Notes: generated from the letters alone by a model not told the origin. Counted from the first letter of the stretch, positions 1 to 6,180 are shown. The stretch is DNA of 8,524 nt from Candidatus Neomicrothrix sp. UBA6944 (GCA_002448715.1 DJZU01000048.1:1-8524), one strand, 5' to 3'. A program made the numbers and translations.

Positions 1-1
1 C

Positions 2-115
2 CTACAAATGGGTAGGTTCGGAGCCGATATTGCTACCGCACTCGCCATTCTCGCATTCATCCCAATTCGGGATGCCGCGATCTCGGCGCTCGGCAAAGGT
101 ATCGGTGGCCGCTAG
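2..115 (+). CDS. C-terminal end of an unidentified protein (5' part outside the window)
   Basis: The second forward frame is open from the window edge to a TAG at 113-115 and gives 37 residues. The tail has a hydrophobic stretch (ADIATALAILAFIPI) followed by a short, more polar and basic end finishing in GGR. The composition would suit the end of a membrane helix followed by a cytoplasmic tail. It weakly recalls the ATLAVAALFxPLRxR segment that links membrane and cytoplasmic parts in some actinobacterial sensor kinases, but that segment is internal in those proteins, so I do not assign it. Support for a real gene is the continuous frame reaching the edge and the strong intrinsic terminator about 45 bases after the stop. 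The function cannot be told from this fragment. Confidence 0.55.
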   Translation, partial: LQMGRFGADIATALAILAFIPIRDAAISALGKGIGGR

Positions 116-158
116 CTAGCCATTGCTATTCCATAGGACGCCATAGAGCGTCTTAGTG

Positions 159-195
159 TTGAGGACCGTCAGATAGGCGGTCCTCAAACATTTTT
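159..195 (+). terminator. Intrinsic (rho-independent) terminator
   Basis: A perfect 10-bp stem pairs TTGAGGACCG (159-168) with CGGTCCTCAA (178-187) around a 9-base loop, and is followed by ACATTTTT with five Ts at 191-195. It sits 44 bases after the stop of the left-edge gene and is oriented to end its transcript. A second, weaker hairpin just before it (134-141 with 148-155, including one G-T pair, loop CATAGA) may add to the structure. Confidence 0.85.
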
Positions 196-222
196 GTAGG
201 TGCCTCAATCGAAATGGAAACA

Positions 223-417
223 CTAGGGATTGCCTGCCAATGCTGAAGCTGTAAATTTCCACTCCGTTCCCTCCTGTTCGATCTGGTTCCAGTTATCCAT
301 CGCATAAAGAAACTCCGGGTTGGAACCGTCCAAATTGGAAATTAAAGATTTGATAAAACAGTTCTTCGCGAGTCGCTGCCCTAATCGTGTCAGAATCTTC
401 CTTGAGCTAATTAGACG
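223..417 (-). other. Possible gene remnant: 64-codon open frame without a good start
   Basis: On the minus strand a frame runs from just after a TAG (418-420 on the plus strand) to another TAG (223-225), giving 64 sense codons. The translation has ordinary protein composition: a basic first part (RKILTRLGQRLAKN) and an acidic, tryptophan-containing second part (NPEFLYAMDNWNQIEQEG). The only in-frame ATG (298-300) would give 25 residues. A TTG at 331-333 would give 36 residues, with no ribosome binding site seen. It may be the tail of a decayed gene, an unannotated small protein, or chance. I do not recognise the family. The upstream stop and the forward terminator overlapping nothing of it leave the question open. 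Confidence 0.25.
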
Positions 418-424
418 CTAGCTC
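404..424. promoter_or_regulatory. Candidate operator upstream of the dehydrogenase
   Basis: The inverted repeat GAGCTA (404-409) and TAGCTC (419-424) is separated by 9 bases and lies 26 bases before the dehydrogenase ATG. The position would suit a repressor site overlapping a promoter or the transcript start. The arms are only 6 bp, so chance is possible. Confidence 0.25.
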
Positions 425-450
425 TGTCAATCATTTTGGGGCGGTAAGTG

Positions 451-1482
451 ATGCGAGCAGGATTAGTCACTGGCAAGGGCAAGTTCGAACTAGTGGAAAG
501 AGAAGACCCGACGCCGGGAGCCGACGAAGTAGTCGTTGCTATTCAGCGTTGTGGCATCTGTGGAAGCGACGTCCATGCTTACGTGGAAGGCTGGAAATAC
601 GCTCCGGGTATTTGTGGCCATGAATGGGTGGGCACCGTAGCAGCCTCGGGACACGATGTCGTTAACGTTGACGAGGGAGATCGGGTTACAGGCGCATTGG
701 CTCCGGGGTGTGGTCGCTGTCTCGAATGTAGAAATGATTTAAGTCAATATTGTCGCACTGCGTGGTCTGATTACTCAGGGCCGACGGGTCCGAACTCTGG
801 GGGCTTCGCTCCTTTTCTATGTGTGAAGGCGGAACGGGTCATCGGTATCCCCGAAGATATAGAGACTGACGATGCAGCGTTGATCGAACCGGCGTCGGTG
901 GCATTTCATGCTGTGCGCCAAAGCCGGCTCCAAGTTGGCGACACTGTGTGTGTTGTGGGATGTGGGCCCATTGGTTTACTGACAGCGCAGGTTGCTAAAG
1001 CAGCAGGAGCTGGCATGGTGATAGCTGTTGAGCCTGATGAGAGTCGTCGTAGCCTGGCTCTGGCAACGGGAAGTGACATCGCTGTTGCTCCGGGCGAAGA
1101 TCTTCACGCCACGTTGGAAGAAGTGACTCAGGGACTTCGAGCTGATTTGGTCTATGACTGCGCGGGGATTCCTCAAACCATGCAACAGTCAGTGGACATG
1201 GCGCGGCGCGGAGGTTCGGTATGTCTAGTTGGGGTTACAGGCGAAGAGGCGCGCATCAACCCGATTCGTTGGATCAGCAAGGAAATCACCTTGAACACAT
1301 CGATGGTCTTTACGTTGGAAGAGATGAAAGCCACGGCCAACATGATTCAAGATGGCCGAATTTCCGTTGCACCACTCCGTGACGGCGTCGTCGACCTCGA
1401 CGCATTGGGGACGACGATTGATGACCTAGCCCACCGTCGTATAAACGCAGTCAAGATTCTTGTCGACCCCACAGCCGGCTAA
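451..1482 (+). CDS. Zinc-dependent medium-chain alcohol/polyol dehydrogenase
   Basis: This is a cytoplasmic NAD(P)-dependent oxidoreductase of 343 residues, the usual family length. It has the catalytic zinc motif GICGSDVH (C37) and GHE (H57, E58), the structural-zinc cysteines C87, C90, C93 and C101, a LIEP motif (E146) and the Rossmann motif GCGPIG (170-175). An acidic residue at the end of the second beta strand (E194) favours NAD over NADP. This layout matches the sorbitol, threonine and butanediol dehydrogenase branch; the substrate cannot be read from sequence. I chose ATG 451 over the adjacent GTG 448 because GGGGCGG (437-443) lies 7 bases before it. The gene converges on the CoA-transferase, with stops 4 bases apart, so the two are not co-transcribed. 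A shared pathway is possible but not shown. Confidence 0.92.
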   Translation: MRAGLVTGKGKFELVEREDPTPGADEVVVAIQRCGICGSDVHAYVEGWKYAPGICGHEWVGTVAASGHDVVNVDEGDRVTGALAPGCGRCLECRNDLSQYCRTAWSDYSGPTGPNSGGFAPFLCVKAERVIGIPEDIETDDAALIEPASVAFHAVRQSRLQVGDTVCVVGCGPIGLLTAQVAKAAGAGMVIAVEPDESRRSLALATGSDIAVAPGEDLHATLEEVTQGLRADLVYDCAGIPQTMQQSVDMARRGGSVCLVGVTGEEARINPIRWISKEITLNTSMVFTLEEMKATANMIQDGRISVAPLRDGVVDLDALGTTIDDLAHRRINAVKILVDPTAG

Positions 1483-1486
1483 CGCT

Positions 1487-2692
1487 CTACGTTTGCGGTG
1501 CGGCAGTGACAACACCTTCAGCGATCAGTGCAGAGATTGTGTCGTCGGTGTAGCCCAGTTCCCTTAACAACTCAACACTGTGTTCTCCGAGCCTCGGCGC
1601 GTGGCGGCGTAACGCAGTTGAGTTCTGGGAGTAGGTGATGGGATCCCTGACGTACCGGTACCCGCCTTCAGAAGGGTGCTCCAACACTTGCACCAACTTC
1701 ACATGCGTCAAGTGCGGATCTTCACTTAACGTCGACAAGTCGAGCACTGGTGCAGCAGGGATGGAGCACTCATCACAAAACTCAATCCATGTGTCAGTTG
1801 TTTCGCGTTGCGCTGCTTCGCCGATCAAGTCATAGAGATCTGAAGTATTCGCTACTCGAGCATTGTGGGTGGAAAACCTGTCGTCGCTCATGAGTTCTGG
1901 TTGGCCGATGAATCGGAAGAAGTCTTCGTAGTTTTGGTCGGTGTATGGCAGTAGACAAATAAAGCCATCACTGGTTTCATACGGTCTCCGAGAGGGTGAA
2001 AGCAGTCGTTCATATCCGAACGGACCCTCGGGTGGCTCAAATGCTGCGCCTCGAAGGTGCTCGACCAGATTGAAGCTAACCATGGTCTCGAACATCGGAA
2101 CTTCAATGTTTTGGCCCTCACCGGTTTGGTAACGCTGAATCAAGGCGGCCATGACCGCTTGAACTATATGAAGGCCCGTCACCTTGTCAGCGATCACTGC
2201 TGGAACGTAAGTAGGGCGGCCAGTCGTGGTGGCGAATAGTCCTGCGAGCCCCGAGGCGGCCTGAATCGCGTCATCGTAAGCGGCCTTGTCGCCATAAGGT
2301 CCGTCTGCAGCGAATCCATTTGCCCGGCAGTAAACCAACGATGGGTTGGCTTCGTTGATGGTTGCCTCATCTAAGCCCAAACGCTCTAAAGCGGCCGCGC
2401 GCATATTGGTGACTAAAACGTCTGAGGTTTTGACCAAGTCAACTAACGCTTGACGACCTCGATGGTCTTTTAGGTCAAGGCTGAGCGACCGCTTGTTTCG
2501 TTGCAGGTTCAAACTAAAGCCGGACATACCAGGGTTCCTATTTGGAATTCCGTTTCGGGTTGAGTCGCCATTTATTGGTTCAACCCGAATGACATCAGCG
2601 CCGTGGTCACCCAACATGCGTGTGGCGAGAGGACCCATGAGTACCGTTGTCAGATCAATTACGCGAATACCTGTTAAAGCTCCGTCTTCCAT
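1487..2692 (-). CDS. Family III CoA-transferase (CaiB/BaiF family)
   Basis: The 401-residue protein opens with the family signature (GIRVIDLTTVLMGPLATRMLGDHGADVIRVE split over residues 8-38) and carries RNKRSLSLDLK (65-75). D169, in VIADKVTGLH, occupies the place of the catalytic aspartate that forms the acyl-anhydride and glutamyl/aspartyl-CoA intermediates in formyl-CoA transferase. The GHDINY-type histidine of alpha-methylacyl-CoA racemases is absent; the local sequence is KAAYDDAIQAASG (136-148), so transferase is favoured over racemase. Length fits single-domain members. The enzyme would move CoA between carboxylic acids in the cytoplasm; donor and acceptor are unknown. The start is the ATG at 2690-2692 with no visible Shine-Dalgarno sequence. 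It lies 44 bases downstream of the TetR gene on the same strand, so the regulator may control it in one transcript. Confidence 0.93.
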   Translation of the reverse strand: MEDGALTGIRVIDLTTVLMGPLATRMLGDHGADVIRVEPINGDSTRNGIPNRNPGMSGFSLNLQRNKRSLSLDLKDHRGRQALVDLVKTSDVLVTNMRAAALERLGLDEATINEANPSLVYCRANGFAADGPYGDKAAYDDAIQAASGLAGLFATTTGRPTYVPAVIADKVTGLHIVQAVMAALIQRYQTGEGQNIEVPMFETMVSFNLVEHLRGAAFEPPEGPFGYERLLSPSRRPYETSDGFICLLPYTDQNYEDFFRFIGQPELMSDDRFSTHNARVANTSDLYDLIGEAAQRETTDTWIEFCDECSIPAAPVLDLSTLSEDPHLTHVKLVQVLEHPSEGGYRYVRDPITYSQNSTALRRHAPRLGEHSVELLRELGYTDDTISALIAEGVVTAAPQT

Positions 2693-2736
2693 TGGTCGAT
2701 CATGGCAGGAAGAATCAGAAATTGCCCGAATATGTT

Positions 2737-3339
2737 CTATTTGTCATCGCTGCTGGTGCTTTGGACAAGGCCTTCCAAGCCATTGAGAATAAGAGCAGCA
2801 AGTTGCTCAGCTAAAGCATCCGCTGGTGGTCTATCTGATTGGGTTAACCAATGACGGCAGACCCCTTCTGACATATTCACGATGGCCCTCGCGTAAAGCT
2901 CTACTTCATCGCCGGTTAGCCATTGTCGAAGAATCTCAGCGATTGTTCCTGACATTCTCGTTTCGACGACCCGTCCACCATTCGTTGTCTCTTCGTCTCT
3001 GGGGGTAGACCGACCGAAGAGCAACTGAAACTCGCGCTGATTCCTCTCAACGAAAGAAAAATATGCGGTGAGCGCGCCGACTGTCCGTTGGAAATGCGTA
3101 TCAGCTGGATCTACAGCTGATACAACCTCATCGGACAACCGGTCAGCGACGTCGTCTACCAGTTCGACGTAGAGATGTCTCTTCGATTCGAAGTGCTGGT
3201 ACAGAACCGGTTTCGTGATGCCCGCAGCTTTAGCCACATCGTTCATTGATGTGCCGTGGTAGCCATTGGCGGCGAAAGCAGTCATTGCCGCATCAAGTAA
3301 CTGTTCTCTTCTTTCTGCTGCGGGAAGTCGAGTGGACAT
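2737..3339 (-). CDS. TetR/AcrR-family transcriptional regulator
   Basis: The 200-residue protein has the typical TetR N-terminal DNA-binding domain: RREQLLDAAMTAFAANGY (10-27), then a helix-turn-helix with TSMNDVAKAAGITKPVLYQHF (about 30-50) and the following SKRHLY. The remainder is helical with the variable composition of an effector-binding and dimerisation domain, matching family length. It probably represses its own promoter and the downstream CoA-transferase, and the effector may be an acyl-CoA or related metabolite, which is an inference from its neighbour only. An inverted repeat 27-54 bases upstream of the start is a candidate operator. The start at 3337-3339 lacks a recognisable ribosome binding site. 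A transporter repressor role, common in the family, is less likely since no efflux gene is adjacent. Confidence 0.93.
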   Translation of the reverse strand: MSTRLPAAERREQLLDAAMTAFAANGYHGTSMNDVAKAAGITKPVLYQHFESKRHLYVELVDDVADRLSDEVVSAVDPADTHFQRTVGALTAYFSFVERNQREFQLLFGRSTPRDEETTNGGRVVETRMSGTIAEILRQWLTGDEVELYARAIVNMSEGVCRHWLTQSDRPPADALAEQLAALILNGLEGLVQSTSSDDK

Positions 3340-3365
3340 GAACAGCCGTTTCTGTGGACGAGTTC

Positions 3366-3393
3366 GAAACTAAATAGGGCACCAAATAGTTTC
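3366..3393. promoter_or_regulatory. Candidate TetR operator
   Basis: A perfect 7-bp inverted repeat, GAAACTA (3366-3372) and TAGTTTC (3387-3393), with a 14-base A+T-rich spacer, lies in the 88-base gap upstream of the TetR gene. A third copy of AAACTA occurs at 3407-3412. The size and position suit an autoregulatory TetR-family operator. No experimental or comparative support is visible here. Confidence 0.45.
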
Positions 3394-3427
3394 AGATTCG
3401 GACTACAAACTACTAATTGGAAGGCAA

Positions 3428-3700
3428 CTAGTGACCATGAGGAAGTCCCTGCTCTTCCCGCTCCGCAGCGTTAGCTGCGTATCCAAGAATGATTGCAGGG
3501 GCTAAAAGTACTGAGCCGAGAATTATTGAAGCGACTGTGAGGGAGGTCCACAGGGATGAACTGGACGCATAGAAGTTGATGAGAAAGAGGACTAGGGCAC
3601 TGAAATAGCAGCTGTACCCGAAACGCTTTCCTATGTTGGCGATGGTGCGTGCGCGCGCTCTAGTTCGAAGGACGGGATCCTCCGCTTGATGACCGGTCAC
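3428..3700 (-). CDS. Small two-helix membrane protein of unknown function
   Basis: The 90-residue product has an arginine-rich N-terminal segment (RTRARARTIANIGKRFG, 12-28), a hydrophobic helix at about 29-45, a second at about 52-75 with an APAIILGYA motif (67-75), and a charged tail (EREEQG) ending in HGH. The positive N-terminus and charged C-terminus suggest both ends face the cytoplasm. I recall similar small actinobacterial membrane proteins with an APAI(V/I)xGY(G/A)xxAxxRE ending, all uncharacterised. It starts at GTG 3698-3700, overlapping the stop of the DUF5317-like gene by 4 bases, which implies translational coupling and a shared transcript. No Shine-Dalgarno sequence is needed or seen. 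Function is unknown. Confidence 0.75.
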   Translation of the reverse strand: MTGHQAEDPVLRTRARARTIANIGKRFGYSCYFSALVLFLINFYASSSSLWTSLTVASIILGSVLLAPAIILGYAANAAEREEQGLPHGH

Positions 3701-4437
3701 GATTTTTCGTCTAGAGGATCGAACAGAGCGGACCCTTCGAGCGTTGACAGGCCCGGTTGAGGGCGTGAAGTCGCTTCGCTTGTTGCGGGAAGATCCTCTG
3801 TATCAGATGCGGACCACGTTGCGTCGTCGGGTTCATATCCCTCGAAAGGATCTGGTTGATCAGGGTCGCGATACTGGTCGTATTCGGATGCTTCGTCATA
3901 GTAGGTAGCGGTATCTCGCAGTGGGAAAAACACGCGGAATCCGAGGTTCGCTAACCCACACGCAATAATCAAATCGCCGAAAGAAAAGACCTCGCTTAAC
4001 CAACGAACTGGAACAACCGCGCCAAGAAAGACGAGTGTTTCCTCACCTGTTTCAAATGCTCTAACCGCTCCTAGCTGAACGAGGTCAATTGAGCCGGAGT
4101 CGGCAATGCCAGCTTTCATAATCGCCTCAACTGTGACAGGAACAAATCCGTTTAGAACTAGTGGAATCAAATTCAAAATTGTTCCCACCAAGATTATTGA
4201 GGCACCTGTCAGATGAAGATTCATAGAACAGGTAACCAGTATTAAGACCATGGAGATCACTGTTAATAGGGTGGGGACCGGGACTCCCAATCCCGACGCC
4301 ACTAGCGCCTGAAGGGCGACGCCGACAGCAGGAATGGGCCAGAACACAACGCGGGTCGCTCGGAAATAATCAGTTGAACCCCGAATGAACAATCCAGCAG
4401 CAGCGCCGATAAGTAAAGCTAGGGGAATTACATACAT
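3697..4437 (-). CDS. DUF5317-like integral membrane protein
   Basis: The 246-residue protein has hydrophobic segments at about 2-18, 31-50, 55-72 and 78-97, with a further one at about 154-172. Between the fourth and fifth lies NGFVPVTVEAIMKAG (96-110), then FLGAVVP (137-143) and FSFGDLIIACG (151-161). These match the pattern I know for DUF5317 (an N-G-x-M-P-V-S-x-E-A loop followed by LGD-x-I-P and a FSxGD helix start), a family of unknown function in Actinobacteria and Firmicutes. Residues 175-246 form an acidic, Asp/Glu/Pro-rich tail that is probably disordered and cytoplasmic. The start is ATG 4435-4437 with no Shine-Dalgarno sequence; TACCAT about 9-14 bases upstream could be a -10 element for a near-leaderless transcript. 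The gene is coupled to the following small membrane protein. No function is assigned. Confidence 0.75.
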   Translation of the reverse strand: MYVIPLALLIGAAAGLFIRGSTDYFRATRVVFWPIPAVGVALQALVASGLGVPVPTLLTVISMVLILVTCSMNLHLTGASIILVGTILNLIPLVLNGFVPVTVEAIMKAGIADSGSIDLVQLGAVRAFETGEETLVFLGAVVPVRWLSEVFSFGDLIIACGLANLGFRVFFPLRDTATYYDEASEYDQYRDPDQPDPFEGYEPDDATWSASDTEDLPATSEATSRPQPGLSTLEGSALFDPLDEKS

Positions 4438-4557
4438 CGATGTTGATGGTAGTGGTCTGCGTCAGCCGCCAAGAGCCGCTTTCGCATCTACGTCTTCGAA
4501 ATACAGCAATGTTTTGCCAGGGAAGCTAGTTTGACCGACGCCGAACCAGGATGCGAT

Positions 4558-4565
4558 GGAGGGAG
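4558..4565 (+). promoter_or_regulatory. Ribosome binding site deciding the biotinyl-protein start
   Basis: GGAGGGAG lies 7 bases before ATG 4573. It is a near-ideal Shine-Dalgarno sequence and argues against an upstream TTG at 4531, which would add 14 residues. Confidence 0.8.
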
Positions 4566-4572
4566 TAGTTCC

Positions 4573-4788
4573 ATGGAGGTCCGAGCAGAATTAACTGCCA
4601 CAGTTTGGAAAGTTGTCGTTGAACAGGGCGCTACGGTCGCTGAGGGAGACGAGCTTGTCATTCTTGAGTCGATGAAAATGGAGATCCCCGTTGCGGCGCC
4701 CGCAGCGGGAACCGTCACTGAACTCTGCGTTGCCGAAGAAGATCGCATTAACGAGGGTGATCTAGTGGCGGTCATTGACCCATCCTGA
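4573..4788 (+). CDS. Stand-alone biotinyl (biotin/lipoyl attachment) domain protein, TB7.3-like
   Basis: This 71-residue protein is one complete biotinyl domain: hammerhead beta strands with VAEGDELVILESMKMEIPV (22-40), the biotin-accepting lysine K35 in the MKM motif, then AAGTVTEL and a closing GDLVAVID strand. EAMKM/ESMKM favours biotin over lipoate. Length and sequence closely resemble mycobacterial biotinylated protein TB7.3, including the opening (VRAEL versus VRAEI) and ESMKMEIPV. It should serve as a carrier subunit for an acyl-CoA carboxylase, but no carboxylase or biotin ligase gene lies nearby, so its partner is unknown. The gene is divergent from the DUF5317-like gene and stands alone, bounded downstream by a hairpin before ccmA. 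Confidence 0.9.
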   Translation: MEVRAELTATVWKVVVEQGATVAEGDELVILESMKMEIPVAAPAAGTVTELCVAEEDRINEGDLVAVIDPS

Positions 4789-4792
4789 GGAA

Positions 4793-4832
4793 CGTTGTTG
4801 GCCCCTTTAAGGGTCCAACGACGGCGTCCTTT
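4793..4832 (+). terminator. Hairpin terminator after the biotinyl gene
   Basis: Arms 4793-4805 and 4811-4823 pair at 12 of 13 positions, including one G-T pair, around a TTTAA loop. The hairpin starts 5 bases after the biotinyl-protein stop. The following tract has only TTT (4830-4832), so termination may be weak or factor-assisted. It separates the biotinyl gene from the ccm operon. Confidence 0.55.
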
Positions 4833-4861
4833 GTGGTGTCGAGTCAGGAGAGTCGTAACAT
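4831..4861 (+). promoter_or_regulatory. ccmA: Candidate promoter of the ccm operon
   Basis: TTGTGG (4831-4836) and TAACAT (4856-4861) are spaced 19 bases. A start 7 bases after the -10 would fall at about 4868, next to the ccmA ATG at 4869, implying a leaderless mRNA. This fits the lack of a usable Shine-Dalgarno sequence: the only AGGAG (4846-4850) is 18 bases from the ATG. Confidence 0.3.
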
Positions 4862-4868
4862 TTGAGAA

Positions 4869-5522
4869 ATGTCTGCGGTCGTTAAGTTCGAAAACGTGGT
4901 GGCAGTAGCCGGGTCTTTCCCGGTCTTGACCGGTGTTGACGTCTCAGTGCAAGAGGGGGAAATTGTTCTGTTGCAGGGCAAAAACGGGGCCGGAAAGACC
5001 AGCTTCTTACGTGCCTGTGCTGGGCTTATACGGATCAACGATGGTTCCGCTCAAGTTTTTGGATTCGATATGCGAGTCGATCGGCAGGCTCCACGTCGCT
5101 ATATAGGACTCCTAGGACATGAGAACAATCTCTATCAAGATCTGTGGGCAATTGAGCATGTTGAGTTCCGAGCTGTCGCCGGTGGAGGTCAAAAGAGTGA
5201 TGCGGTAGAGGCCTTAGCAAGAGTCGGCTTGGCGTCACGTTTGTGGTCCGTCCCGATTTCGGCGCTGTCAGCTGGGCAAAGACGCAAGGTTGCTATCGCG
5301 TCACTGATAGCGAATCGCCCTCGACTTTGGCTGTTAGACGAGCCTCACGCGGCGCTAGATGCTGTGAGCAGAGCTGACCTGAACATCATCTTGAAAGAAG
5401 CGGTGGCTTCAGGAGCGACAGTGATTTTCGCGAGCCATGAAGGTGTTCTCTCTGAAGAGCTTTCGTCGCGAGTCCTTACCCTGCGGGGCGGCCAGGTGGT
5501 GGAGGATTCCGGTGCTCACTGA
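4869..5522 (+). CDS. ccmA: Cytochrome c maturation ABC transporter ATP-binding protein CcmA
   Basis: The 217-residue ATPase has Walker A GKNGAGKT (37-44), a Q-loop region where CcmA typically carries GH (GLLGHENNLY, 80-89), the signature LSAGQRRK (133-140), Walker B WLLDEP (154-159) with D-loop AALD, and the switch histidine H190 in FASHE. LSAGQ in place of LSGGQ and the short length are typical of CcmA. It acts with CcmB and CcmC in the cytoplasmic membrane, where ATP hydrolysis releases heme-loaded CcmE from the CcmC complex. It is the first gene of the operon. An in-frame TGA at 4863-4865 rules out any longer start, so ATG 4869 is the first possible start. Nearest alternative: another small ABC ATPase, made unlikely by ccmB-F downstream. 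Confidence 0.93.
   Translation: MSAVVKFENVVAVAGSFPVLTGVDVSVQEGEIVLLQGKNGAGKTSFLRACAGLIRINDGSAQVFGFDMRVDRQAPRRYIGLLGHENNLYQDLWAIEHVEFRAVAGGGQKSDAVEALARVGLASRLWSVPISALSAGQRRKVAIASLIANRPRLWLLDEPHAALDAVSRADLNIILKEAVASGATVIFASHEGVLSEELSSRVLTLRGGQVVEDSGAH
5501..5505 (+). promoter_or_regulatory. ccmB: Ribosome binding site deciding the ccmB start
   Basis: GGAGG lies 6 bases before GTG 5512, within the end of ccmA. It supports GTG 5512 over an in-frame ATG at 5437, which would overlap ccmA by 86 bases and add 25 residues unlike the family N-terminus. Confidence 0.75.
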
Positions 5523-6180
5523 AGTACTTCTCCTTGCTCGAAAGGATCTTCGAATTGAACGGCGTGCGAAAGTCGCGCTCGGTCAAGTAGCACCTTTGAC
5601 ACTTCTGATAGTCGTTGTGTTTGCGTTTGCGCTTGATGCAAATGCTCCGCTTTTAGAAATTGGCGCCGGGGGGCTTTACTGGGTGGCGGTTTTATACGGT
5701 GGAACGTTGCTCACTCAGCGAGCTTTTGAGTTAGAAACAGAAGGGGGAAACTTTGATGACTTTCGGATGTCTCCCATCAAGGCTCACTCTCTGTTTTTAG
5801 GAAAGTCCTTAGGTCTTTTCATTCAAATATGTGTCCTCGAATTGGTTCTGACTCCAGCTATCTTGCTTTTGTACGAGGTCCAGGTCGCTGACTGGTGGCT
5901 GCTAACAGCAGCAGGTGTCGCTGGAGCTGTGGCGTTTTCGGTTTGTGGAGTTCTTTGGGGGGTGATGGCCGCAGGTCTTCGGGTGCGGAGTACCCTTCTC
6001 CCGTTGTTACTCATCCCGGTGTTAGCACCCATTTTACTTGCAGGTTCTCGAGCATTTGAGAGCGCACTAGGAATAAGAGTCGACGCCGGTTGGAGTTGGA
6101 CCAGTTTGATGTTTGTTATTGCTGCGGTTCACACAGTAGTTGGACTCGCAGCCTTCGGATTCCTGTTGGAGGAGAACTAA
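5512..6180 (+). CDS. ccmB: Heme exporter membrane protein CcmB
   Basis: From GTG 5512 the product is 222 residues, the normal CcmB length. It begins with a cytoplasmic segment rich in charge (ARKDLRIERRAK, 9-20) typical of the family, then about six hydrophobic segments. The conserved ERAFExE-like stretch appears as QRAFELETEGG (69-79) leading to DDFRMSPI, and the LLPLLLIPVLAPILLAG helix follows at about 162-178. CcmB is the membrane partner of CcmA; together with CcmC and CcmD they drive heme onto CcmE and release it. The gene overlaps the ccmA end by 11 bases and stops 2 bases before the ccmC start, so translation is probably coupled on both sides. Confidence 0.92.
   Translation: MLTEVLLLARKDLRIERRAKVALGQVAPLTLLIVVVFAFALDANAPLLEIGAGGLYWVAVLYGGTLLTQRAFELETEGGNFDDFRMSPIKAHSLFLGKSLGLFIQICVLELVLTPAILLLYEVQVADWWLLTAAGVAGAVAFSVCGVLWGVMAAGLRVRSTLLPLLLIPVLAPILLAGSRAFESALGIRVDAGWSWTSLMFVIAAVHTVVGLAAFGFLLEEN
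6168..6174 (+). promoter_or_regulatory. ccmC: Ribosome binding site deciding the ccmC start
   Basis: GGAGGAG in the last codons of ccmB lies 8 bases before GTG 6183. In-frame ATGs at 6195 and 6210 are less well placed (20 or more bases), and an ATG at 6090 lies well inside ccmB. Confidence 0.7.

Larger units (their letters stand above)
116..450. other. Intergenic region between the left-edge gene and the dehydrogenase
   Basis: This stretch of about 335 bases has no convincing complete gene. It holds the two hairpins after the left-edge gene, a minus-strand open frame at 223-417 that looks protein-like but lacks a good start, and a small inverted repeat at 404-424 close to the dehydrogenase start. 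I see no tRNA, riboswitch or repeat array, and no clear -35/-10 pair for the dehydrogenase. The forward frames are broken by frequent stops. Confidence 0.7.

Noticed and set aside
2..115. Left-edge fragment as part of a sensor histidine kinase
   Set aside because: The resemblance covers one short hydrophobic segment that would be internal in such kinases, whereas here the protein ends directly after it.
1487..2692. Alpha-methylacyl-CoA racemase as the function of the family III protein
   Set aside because: The racemase histidine motif is missing while the transferase aspartate (D169) is present.
2493..2786. 97-residue plus-strand open frame across the CoA-transferase 5' end
   Set aside because: It is a shadow of the transferase and TetR genes on the opposite strand.
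4531..4572. TTG start adding 14 residues to the biotinyl protein
   Set aside because: The strong GGAGGGAG 7 bases before ATG 4573, the low-complexity extension and the match in length to TB7.3 favour the later start.
4488..4775. 95-residue minus-strand open frame over the biotinyl gene
   Set aside because: Its Ser/Thr-rich translation is the typical antisense image of a real gene, and the biotinyl domain is unambiguous.
5437..5511. ATG start for ccmB well inside ccmA
   Set aside because: The extra 25 residues do not look like CcmB, and GTG 5512 has a well-placed GGAGG.
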